This document shows, one piece after another, positions 40,409-54,123 of a stretch of 64,000 nucleotides of DNA. Position 1 is the stretch's first letter; the number at the start of each line of letters is the position of its first letter. The notes under the pieces are model-generated. The model was given only the letters and a program-made list of their open reading frames with translations. It ran no database searches and was not told the origin of the DNA. The position numbers and the translations under genes were made by a program. The stretch comes from an uncultured Bacteroidales bacterium (lineage in GTDB: Bacteria > Bacteroidota > Bacteroidia > Bacteroidales > Bacteroidaceae), in assembly GCA_902798685.1 (NCBI GenBank), contig CADBXO010000027.1:19875-83874 (forward strand). Direction: 5' to 3'.

Positions 40409-41623
40409 TCAGAATCCGAATCCGCCGCGGCCGCCGCCTGAACCGAAGCTGACGGTAGCCTGGTGCTGAGCCTGGACGGGTTTGCCGTCCTGTTCGGCCG
40501 GAATCCAGTCAGGCATTATCATAATGGTACGCAGAGCCTCCTGGTCCATGATGAATATCTCTACGTCGTTGACAACTGCGTGGTTGGATACCAAAGGATA
40601 GATGATGGAGCCGTCAGTATCGACAGTGAATGATATTGTGGACCTGCCGTTGATTTTCTGGCTCTTGAGGTTGTCAGGATAGAGAGTGTTGGAGCGTATG
40701 AACTGCTGCATGGCTCCATTGCCTCCCAGGAACTTGGCCTGCGGCATCTGCGGTCCTTGTGGCATTCCTCCGGGCATTCCTCCGGGACGGCCTCCACCGA
40801 ATCCACCGCCGAATCCACCGCCTGGGAATCCTCCCATTCCGCCGGTGTTCTGTGATTCCTCAATCTCCTGGGCTGTGGGTTGCGGGTCAATTCTCATGGG
40901 AACACCCATGCTCAGAACAATCTGCATTGAATCTATATACTGCGTAAAGTTGGGGAAATGCAGATCTGACTTGAGCAGTGTACGATACCATTTTTTAGCT
41001 TCGCGCAGGGCTGTGGTGTCACTCTCAAGACGCCATTTGCTCAGGTGGGCCGTACCCAACAAAGCCTGTGCATTGAGAACCTGCTCTTCCTTATTGCTTA
41101 CTTCTGTGACTGCGGGGTATGACTCGAGCAGTTTTATGCTGCCGTCTACGTATGAGATTTCCTTCTTATAAATGCCGTAGTCATAGTAGAAACGTGCCAG
41201 GAGTAAGACAGAGCGGTTATCGGCTGCACGGACGGCCTTTCTGAGCCACTTAACTCCCTGTGAGAAATAGGTGTCGTTATTCGGTCTCTTTGCCCAAAGG
41301 CCGTAGTACAGGTTACCAAGATTGTACTGTGCGTCAACGAAGTTCTGATTTGCTGCATCTTCAAGAAGTACAAGACCCATTGCTGCGTCGGGCTTTACAT
41401 ACTTGCCCGAAATACATTCCAGACCTAGCATAGTCATTGACTCAAGGTCACCTTTGATAACGCCCTTCTTATAATTCTCGATTACCTGTTTCATTCCCTG
41501 ATTGGTAATCTCAATCTTGTCCATCTGAGCCTTGATGGAGTCAGTGTTTACGGCTTGAGCTAAAACCGGCATGGAAACCAGAGCCGTCAATACCACTGAA
41601 ATAAGCTTTTTTCTCATTTGCAT
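40409..41623 (-). CDS. Exported Sel1-repeat protein with C-terminal TonB_C-like domain
   Basis: 404 residues (ATG 41617 is an equal start). Signal peptide ending MPVLAQA. Residues about 55-200 carry Sel1/TPR-like repeats (AMGLVLLEDAANQNFVDAQYNLGNLYY; GVKWLRKAVRAADNRSVLLLARFYY). A Gly/Pro/Met-rich linker follows (about 270-300), then a TonB C-terminal-like fold (FIRSNTLYPDNLKSQKINGRSTISFTVDTDG; MPDWIPAEQDGKPV). It lacks the N-terminal membrane anchor of a real TonB, so it is not an energy transducer by itself; likely periplasmic or outer-membrane associated. Single gene. Confidence 0.8.
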   Translation of the reverse strand: MQMRKKLISVVLTALVSMPVLAQAVNTDSIKAQMDKIEITNQGMKQVIENYKKGVIKGDLESMTMLGLECISGKYVKPDAAMGLVLLEDAANQNFVDAQYNLGNLYYGLWAKRPNNDTYFSQGVKWLRKAVRAADNRSVLLLARFYYDYGIYKKEISYVDGSIKLLESYPAVTEVSNKEEQVLNAQALLGTAHLSKWRLESDTTALREAKKWYRTLLKSDLHFPNFTQYIDSMQIVLSMGVPMRIDPQPTAQEIEESQNTGGMGGFPGGGFGGGFGGGRPGGMPGGMPQGPQMPQAKFLGGNGAMQQFIRSNTLYPDNLKSQKINGRSTISFTVDTDGSIIYPLVSNHAVVNDVEIFIMDQEALRTIMIMPDWIPAEQDGKPVQAQHQATVSFGSGGGRGGFGF

Positions 41624-41681
41624 TTTTGATTAGACAGATGCAAATATCGGTATTTCATGGATATGTAAGATTTTTTTAATG

Positions 41682-41718
41682 AAAAAAATAACCGGAGCCC
41701 GAATTATCGGACCCCGGT
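41682..41718 (-). terminator. Terminator of secDF
   Basis: 12-bp stem 41691-41702 with 41707-41718; two positions are A-C on the plus strand but G-U on the minus transcript, so it fits the minus strand only. T-rich run follows. Confidence 0.8.
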
Positions 41719-41738
41719 CATTTTGGAAGGGTTATTCC

Positions 41739-44700
41739 TTATGCTTTTGCTGCAGCGATCTCCTCCTTTTCCTTCTTGGTCTTCTTCATAACCAGGTAAG
41801 CTGTAGGAGCAGCTACGAACAGAGATGAGCATGTGCCGAATACAACACCCAGGATCATTGCGAATGCAAAGCTGCGGATGCTGTCACCGCCCAGGAAGAA
41901 GATAGCCAACAGCACGATCAATGTACTTACTGATGTGTTGATGGTACGTGCCAGAGTGGTGTTCAGGGCATCGTCGAACAACTGCTTGCGGTTACGCTTG
42001 GTGTAGAGACCGGTGAACTCACGGATACGGTCAAAGATAACCACCTTATCGTTGATTGAGTAACCGATAGCTGTCAGCACGGCACCGATGAATGTCTGGT
42101 CGATCTCAAGTGAGAACGGCAGGATGCCCCACCAGATTGAATACATACCTATTATTATAAGGGTATCGAAGCAGAGGGCGAAGATGGCACCTACTGAGTA
42201 AGCTACGTTGCGGAAGCGGATCAGGATGTAGAGGAAGATGGCGATCAGGGCCAGGATCACAGAGATGATAGCACCGCGTGTGATATCCTCGGCGATTGAA
42301 GGACCGACCTTCTGTGAACTGATGATTGAGCCGCCGTCACGGTTCTCACGATCGATGAATGTAGCCAGAGTCAGGTCTGAGCTGAGCTTGCCCGCTGACT
42401 TGAGTGATGTGAAGAGGAACTCCTCAATCTCTGAGTCGATGTTCTCGGACTCCTCATCGATACGATAGTTGGTTGAGATACGGATGGTCTTGTGATCAGT
42501 ACCCAGAGCTATTGCCTGTACATTGTCCTCGGTAATTACATTTTCAAGGATATCACGAACCTCCTCGGGCTCAACGGGCTCCTCAAACTGAACTACGAAG
42601 TTACGGCCACCGGTAAAGTCGATACTCTTGCTGAGTCCGCGGGTTGCAAGGAATGCAATGCAGATGATGGCAATTGCACCGAAGATGGCGAATGACTTCT
42701 TGGCTGACTCCATGAACTTGACAGAGGTGTTCTGCATCAGGTTCTTAGAGAAAGCGGTTGTGAAGGTCAGGTTCTGGAGCTTACCCTTACCCAGGTAGTG
42801 CTCGTAAACGATACGTGTCAGGAACACTGCTGTGAAGAATGAGCAGATGATACCGATGATCAGTGTGGTGGCGAATCCGCGGATAGGACCGGTACCGAAG
42901 TTGAACAGGATGATACCTGTTATGATTGATGTGAAGTTTGAGTCGAAGATAGCTGAGAAGGCGTTCTTGTAACCGTCTGTCAAAGCTGACTGAACGCTCT
43001 TGCCACTCTTGAGCTCCTCCTTGGTACGCTCATAGATAAGCACGTTGGCATCGACTGCCATACCCAGGGTAAGTACGATACCGGCGATACCTGACATTGT
43101 CAGAGCAGCCTGGAATGAGGTAAGGATACCCAGAGTGAAGAAGAAGTTGAGCAGAAGTGCACCGTTTGCTATCATACCCGGAATAAATCCGTAGATGCAG
43201 CACATATAGATCATCAGGATGATGAATGCTATGATGAATGAGGTGAATCCCTTCTGGATTGACTCCTGACCGAGTGAAGGTCCTACGATGTCCTCCTGAA
43301 CGATTCTGGCAGGAGCGGGCATCTTACCTGACTTAAGTACGTTGGCAAGGTCCTGAGTCTGCTCAACGGTGAAGTTACCGGTAATCTCTGAGCGACCGCC
43401 TGAAATCTCGTTCTGTACGTTAGGAGCACTGTAAACATAACCGTCAAGTACGATAGCAATACCGCGGTTTACGTTCTGACGGGTAAGAGTAGCCCACTTG
43501 CGTGCACCCTCGGTATTCATAGACATGCTTACGCAAGGTCTTCCATGCTGGTCGAAATCAGCCTTTGAGTCAGTGACTACATCACCGGTAAGGTCAGCCT
43601 GACCGTTCTTGTTGTCACTCTTGATGTTGTAGAGCTCAAAGTATGACTCGGTACCGTCCATGGGTGATACACCCCACAGGAACTTGAGGTCACGCGGGAT
43701 GATAGCCTTAGCCTCAGCTGATGCCAGCATACGGTTGATTTCGGCTGTATCTGAGTAGTGAGCAACACCTGCTACCCAGCTGTCGCCGTAAGGATAAGCC
43801 ATGAGACGTGACTGCAGAGGATTGCTCTTACGCAGAGCCTCGCGCTGAGCGGCGTTTGCCTTCTCGATTTCAGCGTTGTCAGAATCCAGAAGCTGTCCGG
43901 CCAGGTCTGTTTCAGCAGCTGCTTCTTCCTGAGCAGCCTCTTCCTGAGCAGCCTCTTCCTTAACCTCCTCGGGGTTCTCATCGGCATACTTCTGAGCCAG
44001 ACGTGAATCGATGCGGTTGAGAACATCCTGAATCTCAGATGTCTTATAGGTCTCCCAGAACTCCAGGTTAGCTGAACCCTGAAGGAGCTTACGTACACGC
44101 TCGGGCTCCTTGATACCAGGGAGCTCAACCATGATACGGCCCTGCTTTCCAGCCAGTTCCTGAATGTTGGGCTGTGCTACACCGAAGCGGTCGATACGTG
44201 TGCGCAGTACGTTGAATGAGTTGCCTACTGCAGCGTCAACCTCTTCCTTGAGAACAGCTATGATCTCATCGTTGGGAGTCTGTGAATTGATTTTCTCCTT
44301 GAGGTTTGAAGTGGCGAAGAAAGCACTCAGCTTGGCATCGGCACCGGCAATCTTGGCATACTCCTGAGCGAAGATGTCAACGAAGTTGTCCTGACTGCTT
44401 ACTGAACGCTTCTTGGCTGCGTCAAGGGTCTGCAGGAATACGGGATCCTGACTGTTAGCTGCAAGAGCCTTAACCACATCGGGTATCGAAACCTCCAGAA
44501 TGACGTTCATACCGCCCTTAAGATCCAGACCAAGACCGATCTGCATCTCACGGCACTCTTTGTATGAATAGATACCCAGCCAGACCTTTTTGTTCATTAC
44601 AGAGTCAAGATAGGCCTGCTCATCCTGACTCTGGGCAGCTTTGTTCTCAATGCTGCGGGTCTTGAATGTAAAGGAGAGATAGAACAGACATACTATTGTC

Positions 44701-44741
44701 AGTGCTATCGCAAAAATCTTTACGAATCCTTTGTTTTGCAT
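41739..44741 (-). CDS. secDF: Protein translocase SecDF (fused)
   Basis: About 1000 residues from ATG 44741; the upstream ATG at 44825 lies before the predicted RNA start and adds 28 non-conserved residues. One chain holds SecD and SecF, which use the proton gradient to help complete export through SecYEG. Seen: SecD start with LGLDLKGGMNVILEV near 70, a Glu/Ala-rich low-complexity insert near 260-280, SecD membrane domain with LTLGMAVDANVLIYERTKEEL near 555, SecF part with KSIDFTGGRNFVVQFEEPV near 705 and AIGYSINDKVVIFDRIRE near 905. Twelve membrane helices expected. It diverges from the GH2 gene with facing promoters. Confidence 0.96.
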   Translation of the reverse strand: MQNKGFVKIFAIALTIVCLFYLSFTFKTRSIENKAAQSQDEQAYLDSVMNKKVWLGIYSYKECREMQIGLGLDLKGGMNVILEVSIPDVVKALAANSQDPVFLQTLDAAKKRSVSSQDNFVDIFAQEYAKIAGADAKLSAFFATSNLKEKINSQTPNDEIIAVLKEEVDAAVGNSFNVLRTRIDRFGVAQPNIQELAGKQGRIMVELPGIKEPERVRKLLQGSANLEFWETYKTSEIQDVLNRIDSRLAQKYADENPEEVKEEAAQEEAAQEEAAAETDLAGQLLDSDNAEIEKANAAQREALRKSNPLQSRLMAYPYGDSWVAGVAHYSDTAEINRMLASAEAKAIIPRDLKFLWGVSPMDGTESYFELYNIKSDNKNGQADLTGDVVTDSKADFDQHGRPCVSMSMNTEGARKWATLTRQNVNRGIAIVLDGYVYSAPNVQNEISGGRSEITGNFTVEQTQDLANVLKSGKMPAPARIVQEDIVGPSLGQESIQKGFTSFIIAFIILMIYMCCIYGFIPGMIANGALLLNFFFTLGILTSFQAALTMSGIAGIVLTLGMAVDANVLIYERTKEELKSGKSVQSALTDGYKNAFSAIFDSNFTSIITGIILFNFGTGPIRGFATTLIIGIICSFFTAVFLTRIVYEHYLGKGKLQNLTFTTAFSKNLMQNTSVKFMESAKKSFAIFGAIAIICIAFLATRGLSKSIDFTGGRNFVVQFEEPVEPEEVRDILENVITEDNVQAIALGTDHKTIRISTNYRIDEESENIDSEIEEFLFTSLKSAGKLSSDLTLATFIDRENRDGGSIISSQKVGPSIAEDITRGAIISVILALIAIFLYILIRFRNVAYSVGAIFALCFDTLIIIGMYSIWWGILPFSLEIDQTFIGAVLTAIGYSINDKVVIFDRIREFTGLYTKRNRKQLFDDALNTTLARTINTSVSTLIVLLAIFFLGGDSIRSFAFAMILGVVFGTCSSLFVAAPTAYLVMKKTKKEKEEIAAAKA

Positions 44742-44761
44742 ACTGTTTATTGTGTTATTAA

Positions 44762-48667
<3,906 letters not shown>

Positions 48668-48671
<4 letters not shown>

Positions 48672-49360
48672 CAGGTGAATTTGATATGGTTGTCCTTACG
48701 TTCCTTGTGCTTCCAGTACAACAGCATCAGGAATCCGGCAAGCATTCCTCCCAGATGGGCAAAGTGAGCGACGTTATCGGCGGCACTGTTTCTGAGGCCG
48801 AGCGCGAGCTCCAGAACTACGTAGCCTACTACCAGCCACTTGGCCTTGATGGGGAACGGGAACGGTATTATGAACAGCTGGTTGTCGGGGAATGTCATGC
48901 CGTAACCAAGCAGGATTCCGTAGACTGCACCCGATGCGCCGACGGTAAGTATTCTGTCCAGATACTGCAGCATGGGAATTGTCATTCCGTTGCCTACAGC
49001 CACAACTTCATAATGGGAATAAACCAATGCGTAATGTACAAACTGGCAGAGTTCCTGAGTCAGTCCGGCTCCGATTCCGCAGATGAGGTAAAACAGGAGG
49101 AATTTCTTTGATCCCCACTGGATTTCCATGATGCGTCCGAACATCCAGACGGCGAACATATTGAAGAATATGTGCTGGAATCCCTCATGAAGGAACATAT
49201 AGGTAATCAACTGCCATATCCTGAAACTCGGAGCAAGGAAAAAATGCAGTCCGAACAGTTTGTGAAGGTCTATTCCGTATTTGGCAAGTGCCATCGTGCC
49301 CATCCAGCAGAGAACGTTTATGATGAGCAGATTTTTAGTTATAGGTGGTAGCTTATTCAT
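48668..49360 (-). CDS. Rhomboid-family intramembrane serine protease
   Basis: 230 residues, six membrane helices. Catalytic elements visible: LITYMFLHEGFQHIFFNMFAVWMFG near 50-75, Ser in VGASGAVYGILLGYG near 140 and His in VAHFAHLGGMLAGF near 200. Cleaves membrane proteins within the bilayer; substrates unknown. First gene of a two-rhomboid pair, divergent from argS. Confidence 0.9.
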
Positions 49361-49400
49361 AATCTATGTTATGGGCAGCAAAAGTAGCCATTTTTTCAGT

Positions 49401-49408
49401 AACTTTGC
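49401..49408 (+). promoter_or_regulatory. -7 element of argS
   Basis: TAACTTTG, 18 bases before ATG 49427, a short leader of about 14 bases. No convincing -33 box. Confidence 0.45.
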
Positions 49409-49426
49409 GGTCCATAATACGAGAAT

Positions 49427-51256
49427 ATGAAAATAGAGAGTTTGGTAGCTGAAAAGACCGTTGAGGCAATTAAGGCGCTCTACGGTCAGGAGATTGAGGC
49501 CTCATCGGTCCAGGTACAGAAGACCAAGAAGGAGTTCGAGGGTCATCTGACAATAGTTGTATTCCCCTATCTTAAGATGTCACGCAAGGGTCCGGAACAG
49601 ACAGCCGGCGAGATAGGCGTATGGCTTATGGAGAACGTTGAGGAGATCAGTTCATACAATGTCATCAAGGGATTCCTGAACCTGGTCATCTCCACTTCAG
49701 CATGGGTTGAGATGCTTAACGGCATCAATGAGGACCCGCAGTTCGGACTGCGCAAGGCAACTGCAGATTCTCCGCTGGTAATGATCGAGTACTCCAGCCC
49801 CAACACCAACAAACCGCTTCACCTGGGTCACGTACGTAACAACCTGCTGGGCGGCGCACTCTCAAACGTAATGGCAGCCAACGGCTACAAGGTAGTCAAG
49901 ACAAACATAGTCAACGACCGCGGTATCCACATCTGCAAGTCAATGCTTGCATGGCTCAAGTGGGGTAACGGCGCAACTCCAGAATCAACCGGTAAAAAGG
50001 GTGATCACCTGATCGGTGACTACTACGTGGAGTTTGACAAGCATTTCCGCGCCGAGGTCAAGAGCCTGCTGCCCGCCAACTTCGCAGAGCTTGACGAGAA
50101 GGCTCAGGAGGAGGCAAAAGCCAAGGCTGAGAAGGAGTCACCCCTGATGCAGGAGGCACACGCCATGCTGGTCAAGTGGGAGGCCGGTGATCCTGAGGTC
50201 CGTGCACTCTGGGAGCGCATGAACAGCTGGGTATATGCCGGTTTTGATGAGACATACCGTCGTCTGGGCGTAAGCTTCGACAAGATATACTACGAGTCAC
50301 AGACCTATCTGGAGGGTAAGAAAACCGTTATGGAGGGTCTGGAGAAGGGCCTCTTCTTCCGCAAGGAGGACGGTTCCGTCTGGGCCGATCTGGCCGAGAA
50401 CGGACTGGACCAGAAACTGCTTCTGCGCAGTGACGGCACATCGGTCTACATGACTCAGGACATAGGTACCGCACAGCTCCGTTTCAAGGACTTCCCCATT
50501 GACCGCATGATCTATGTAGTAGGAAACGAGCAGAACTACCACTTCCAGGTGCTCTCAATACTGCTTGACCGTCTGGGTTTCAAGTGGGGCAAGGATCTGG
50601 TACACTTCTCATACGGAATGGTCGAGCTCCCCGAGGGCAAGATGAAGAGCCGCGAGGGAACTGTCGTAGATGCCGATGACCTGATGGATGAGATGATCGA
50701 GACAGCACGCGCCACATCAGCCGAGCTGGGCAAGCTGGACGGCCTGACACAGGAGGAGCAGGATGAGATCATGCGTATTGTAGGAATGGGTGCCCTCAAG
50801 TACTTCATACTTAAGGTCGATGCCCGCAAGAACATGACCTTCAATCCCAAGGAATCCATCGATTTCAACGGCAATACCGGTCCGTTCATCCAGTACACCT
50901 ACGCCCGCATACGCTCCATCATGCGTAAGGCAGCCGAGGAGGGTATCAAGCTGGAAGGCAAGCTTTATGCCGATGACAAATCACAGATTTCAGAGAAGGA
51001 GATCGGACTTATACAGATGCTCAACGGCTTCCGTGATGTAGTAAGTCAGGCAGCTGATGACTACAACCCGTCAGTCATTGCCAACTACTGCTATGACCTG
51101 GCCAAGGAGTTCAACCAGTTCTACCATGACTTCAGCATCATGAAAGAGCCTAACCGCGACCTCAAGATGTTCCGTCTGGTTCTGGCACAGAACGTTGGCA
51201 AGATCATCAAGCTTGGCACCGGCCTGCTGGGCATCGAGGTTCCCGAAAGGATGTAA
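49427..51256 (+). CDS. argS: Arginine--tRNA ligase
   Basis: 609-residue class I synthetase. N-terminal Add1 domain, then EYSSPNTNKPLHLGHVRNN near 118-136 (HIGH box HLGH near 132), catalytic core with IVNDRGIHICKSM near 160, the degenerate second signature MKSREGTVVDADDL near 405 and the DALR anticodon-binding end (SIDFNGNTGPFIQYTYARI near 477). Normal size. Followed 12 bases later by the viroplasmin-RNase H gene. Confidence 0.97.
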   Translation: MKIESLVAEKTVEAIKALYGQEIEASSVQVQKTKKEFEGHLTIVVFPYLKMSRKGPEQTAGEIGVWLMENVEEISSYNVIKGFLNLVISTSAWVEMLNGINEDPQFGLRKATADSPLVMIEYSSPNTNKPLHLGHVRNNLLGGALSNVMAANGYKVVKTNIVNDRGIHICKSMLAWLKWGNGATPESTGKKGDHLIGDYYVEFDKHFRAEVKSLLPANFAELDEKAQEEAKAKAEKESPLMQEAHAMLVKWEAGDPEVRALWERMNSWVYAGFDETYRRLGVSFDKIYYESQTYLEGKKTVMEGLEKGLFFRKEDGSVWADLAENGLDQKLLLRSDGTSVYMTQDIGTAQLRFKDFPIDRMIYVVGNEQNYHFQVLSILLDRLGFKWGKDLVHFSYGMVELPEGKMKSREGTVVDADDLMDEMIETARATSAELGKLDGLTQEEQDEIMRIVGMGALKYFILKVDARKNMTFNPKESIDFNGNTGPFIQYTYARIRSIMRKAAEEGIKLEGKLYADDKSQISEKEIGLIQMLNGFRDVVSQAADDYNPSVIANYCYDLAKEFNQFYHDFSIMKEPNRDLKMFRLVLAQNVGKIIKLGTGLLGIEVPERM

Positions 51257-51268
51257 AAACTACCGCAT

Positions 51269-51901
51269 ATGGCACAGGCCAGATTCTACGTTGTTTGGAT
51301 AGGACTCAATCCGGGGGTTTATGACTCCTGGGAGGCCTGCAAACAGCAGGTAGAAGGATGGAAAGGTGCCGTATACAAAGGCTTCGCCACAAGGGAGGAG
51401 GCCGAGGAGGCAATCAACATGCCGCCTGAGAATTACATCGAGAAGAAAACCCCTGACCATACCGGACGCAAGAAGAAGGAAAAGCCCATTCCACCGGAGG
51501 TTATCCGCCAGGCACTGGCAGTAGATGCTGCCTGCAGCGGCAATCCCGGACAGATGGAGTACCGCGCCGTATATCTGGGTGACATGGAGGAGAAATTCCA
51601 TTTCGGCCCTATTCTGGGCACCAACAACATAGGTGAGTTTCTGGCTATCGTACACGCTCTTGCACTCTACAAGAGCCGCGGACTTGACTGGCCGCTTTAC
51701 AGTGACTCGCGCAACGCCATTGACTGGGTACAGAAGAAACAGTGCCGCACCAAACTGGAGCGCACTCCTGAGACTGAAGCCGTCTTTGAAAGGATTGAAA
51801 GTGCCGAGCGCTGGCTCAGGGAGAACACCTACTCCAACCGGATTCTCAAATGGGATACCAAGAAGTGGGGCGAGATCCCCGCTGATTTCGGCCGCAAGTA
51901 A
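51269..51901 (+). CDS. Viroplasmin-domain ribonuclease H
   Basis: 210 residues. N-terminal caulimovirus-VI/viroplasmin domain that binds nucleic acid (FYVVWIGLNPGVYDSWEACKQQV), charged linker near 65-80, then an RNase H fold: AVDAACSGNPG near 87 (first Asp), GTNNIGEFLAIVHAL near 115 (Glu) and LYSDSRNAIDWV near 146 (Asp). The last acidic residue is probably in the final stretch near the C-terminus. Cleaves RNA in RNA-DNA hybrids. Its end is 6 bases from the opposing acyltransferase gene. Confidence 0.9.
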   Translation: MAQARFYVVWIGLNPGVYDSWEACKQQVEGWKGAVYKGFATREEAEEAINMPPENYIEKKTPDHTGRKKKEKPIPPEVIRQALAVDAACSGNPGQMEYRAVYLGDMEEKFHFGPILGTNNIGEFLAIVHALALYKSRGLDWPLYSDSRNAIDWVQKKQCRTKLERTPETEAVFERIESAERWLRENTYSNRILKWDTKKWGEIPADFGRK

Positions 51902-51907
51902 CAGCCT

Positions 51908-52849
51908 TTAGTTTCTGGGTCTGTCAGCATTCTGATGCTGCTCAAGCCACCGGCTATACTCCTCAAAATTGCGTTTCCAGCGGTTATGTGTCCAAAGCCA
52001 CAGTTCGGGACACTCCTTGATGTTGTCCTCAAGCAGACGCATGTAACGCTCGGTAACCGCAAAGTCCTCCAGGTCCTTGGTCTTATCGAACATAAGCTGG
52101 AATTCACAGCGGTAATGACCGCGGCTCTTGCGGGTTATGTACATGTACCAAACATCAGTATCAAGTTTCCTTGCAATACGTTCAGCGCCGGTAAACACAG
52201 GTGTCTTGCGGTGGAAGAACTGGGTCCAGTAATGGGTGTTCCACCAGAGGGGAACCTGATCGGCAATCATTCCCACAAAGAATGTCTTACCCGCATTCCT
52301 GAACTCCAGGAAACGGCGCAGCACATGCTCCATAGGTATGCTCTCCGTTCCGTACTTGCCGCGCAGCTTGAGCATGAAGAGTTCCATGACGGGATTCTCA
52401 AGTTTATGGTAGACCTGACATCCCTTGAAATTCTCTATGTCCTCAAAATGGTACATCATAGAGGGTATGAGTTCCCAGTTGCCCAGATGTCCCAGATAAC
52501 CTATGTTGGACCTTCCCTTAAGGATCTCCTCCCTTATATGTTCGTAGCCCACGAATTCCATGTGACGCTTCACCCAACGCCTGCTGGCCGATACGGTCTT
52601 GAGAGCCTCCATGAGCTGACACAGGAACTGGTAGTAGAAACGGCGCTCCGTACGGCGCAGCCACTTGCGGTCCTTCTCAGGGAATGAGAGCGTCAGATTG
52701 TTGCGTACTATCTTTTTCCTGTACCTAAGTGGCGGGCATATGTACATAAGCAGCCAGATTATGTCCGCAAACAGGTAAAGCAGCGGCATGGGCAGCAGCG
52801 AGAACACCCAGACGATGCAGTAAAGCAGTTTTGATAAGAACTTGGCCAT
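51908..52849 (-). CDS. LpxL/HtrB-like lipid acyltransferase
   Basis: 313 residues with an N-terminal membrane helix (about 8-35). Family signatures: GHLGNWEL near 120 (HxxxxE catalytic motif with the His and Glu) and a basic, aromatic C-terminus (LWLWTHNRWKR near 287). Adds secondary acyl chains to lipid A or a related lipid at the inner membrane. Last of three co-directed envelope genes, two bases after the PAP2 gene, which may act on the same lipid (inference). Confidence 0.88.
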   Translation of the reverse strand: MAKFLSKLLYCIVWVFSLLPMPLLYLFADIIWLLMYICPPLRYRKKIVRNNLTLSFPEKDRKWLRRTERRFYYQFLCQLMEALKTVSASRRWVKRHMEFVGYEHIREEILKGRSNIGYLGHLGNWELIPSMMYHFEDIENFKGCQVYHKLENPVMELFMLKLRGKYGTESIPMEHVLRRFLEFRNAGKTFFVGMIADQVPLWWNTHYWTQFFHRKTPVFTGAERIARKLDTDVWYMYITRKSRGHYRCEFQLMFDKTKDLEDFAVTERYMRLLEDNIKECPELWLWTHNRWKRNFEEYSRWLEQHQNADRPRN

Positions 52850-52851
52850 AA

Positions 52852-54123
52852 TCAGAACGTATAATTGAACCTGGCTCCCACTACGAATGAGCGCCAGACC
52901 TTATCATAAAAATCCAGACCTGCGTGCATCGAGACGCTTGAGAATGTCGATGTACGTACTGTCATACCTAAGTTTCCGTAGCAGTGCATTCCGGCCGGAA
53001 TTGACCATTCCACCGTCTGATTCTTCTCCCTGTCCGCAAAGAAGCTGTAGCTATTGGCACAGGGAGAGTAACCGGCAATTGCCTGACCGTTAACGGTTAT
53101 CCTTTCTATCACGGGAATATCTATGTCCACACCGGCACCGAAAGTATAGACATCGGCCACACTGCCCATGTGTTCCAGATAAACCACGTTCTCACCGGTC
53201 CATTTCATCTGGGTCAGTCCGGCACGTACGGTAGGACCTATATACCAGGGCATCCATGATGCATCAATACCTATGGAGCAGGCCGGTTTGGCATTGGGGT
53301 TACCGTATCCGGCACCCGTGAAAACATCGGAACCCATGCTGTAGTCTGAGTAAAGTCCGAATTTCCAACGCGGCATATCATCTATGTCAGGAGCCACGAT
53401 CGCTTTTTTCAATCCCTGCTCGCCGAACAGGATATCGGTCAGTTCATATGCAAGCTCCGTCGAGAATATTCCGATTGCGGCGCCGCCCAGCACATCCGAG
53501 CACCAGTGACGGTTGGCAATTACGCGGAATATACCGGTGGTTGCGGCAATTCCGTATCCGCCTACGCCTATCCACGGGCTTACCGTCTCACCATACTCCT
53601 TCTGCAGCATATGAGCTGTCATGAATGCCGTAGCGGTATGTCCTGAAGGATATGAGTTGAATGCCCTGCCGTCGGGACGTTCCCTCTTGAGAATATGCTT
53701 TGTAGGACGGGCTATCAGGTTCATGATGGCAAATGATCCCATATCGGCCGTTAACATGCGGGGCCAGTCGCTTCGGCCCTGGAGACCTGCAGCCTTCATA
53801 CCGTACATTATTGCCAAGGGCGAAAACTGCAGATAATCTGCCGATTTCAACGCGGGTTGTGATATACCGCCTATCTTTACTATGCGCTTGTCAAGATAGT
53901 TGTCGTTGTAAAGGATACTTGTGGCCAGAAGTCCCATGGGAAGCAGGGAGCGGCCGGTAAAGGAGTCCGGTTTGTACGCAATGCTTGCGGAGTCATAACC
54001 CAGAGACCAGTTAAGGGCGTAGTCAATCTCTCTCAAAGGCTTATACGGCTTGAAAGGATTGATGGCACTGACCTCTATGGCGGGCAGTAACAGCAGTAAT
54101 ATTATGGCTGAAACTCTCTTCAT
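52852..54123 (-). CDS. PAP2-family phosphatase with C-terminal barrel-like domain
   Basis: 423 residues, signal peptide (MKRVSAIILLLLLPAIEVSA). The PAP2 catalytic set is visible: KRERPDGRAFN near 145, SYPSGHTATAF near 158 (His) and RVIANRHWCSDVLGG near 198 (His and Asp). From about residue 255 to the end the sequence is beta-rich with alternating residues and ends in GARFNYTF, a C-terminal Phe as in outer-membrane barrels. Such PAP2 proteins remove phosphate from lipid A or undecaprenyl pyrophosphate; the likely barrel would put it at the outer membrane. Overlaps the upstream gene by 4 bases. Confidence 0.85.
   Translation of the reverse strand: MKRVSAIILLLLLPAIEVSAINPFKPYKPLREIDYALNWSLGYDSASIAYKPDSFTGRSLLPMGLLATSILYNDNYLDKRIVKIGGISQPALKSADYLQFSPLAIMYGMKAAGLQGRSDWPRMLTADMGSFAIMNLIARPTKHILKRERPDGRAFNSYPSGHTATAFMTAHMLQKEYGETVSPWIGVGGYGIAATTGIFRVIANRHWCSDVLGGAAIGIFSTELAYELTDILFGEQGLKKAIVAPDIDDMPRWKFGLYSDYSMGSDVFTGAGYGNPNAKPACSIGIDASWMPWYIGPTVRAGLTQMKWTGENVVYLEHMGSVADVYTFGAGVDIDIPVIERITVNGQAIAGYSPCANSYSFFADREKNQTVEWSIPAGMHCYGNLGMTVRTSTFSSVSMHAGLDFYDKVWRSFVVGARFNYTF

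Noticed and set aside
43915-43965. GAGGAAGCTGCTCAG-type tandem repeat in secDF as a mobile repeat
   Set aside because: It is a short low-complexity Glu/Ala-coding run inside a periplasmic loop, in frame, and is better explained as a slippage-prone linker.
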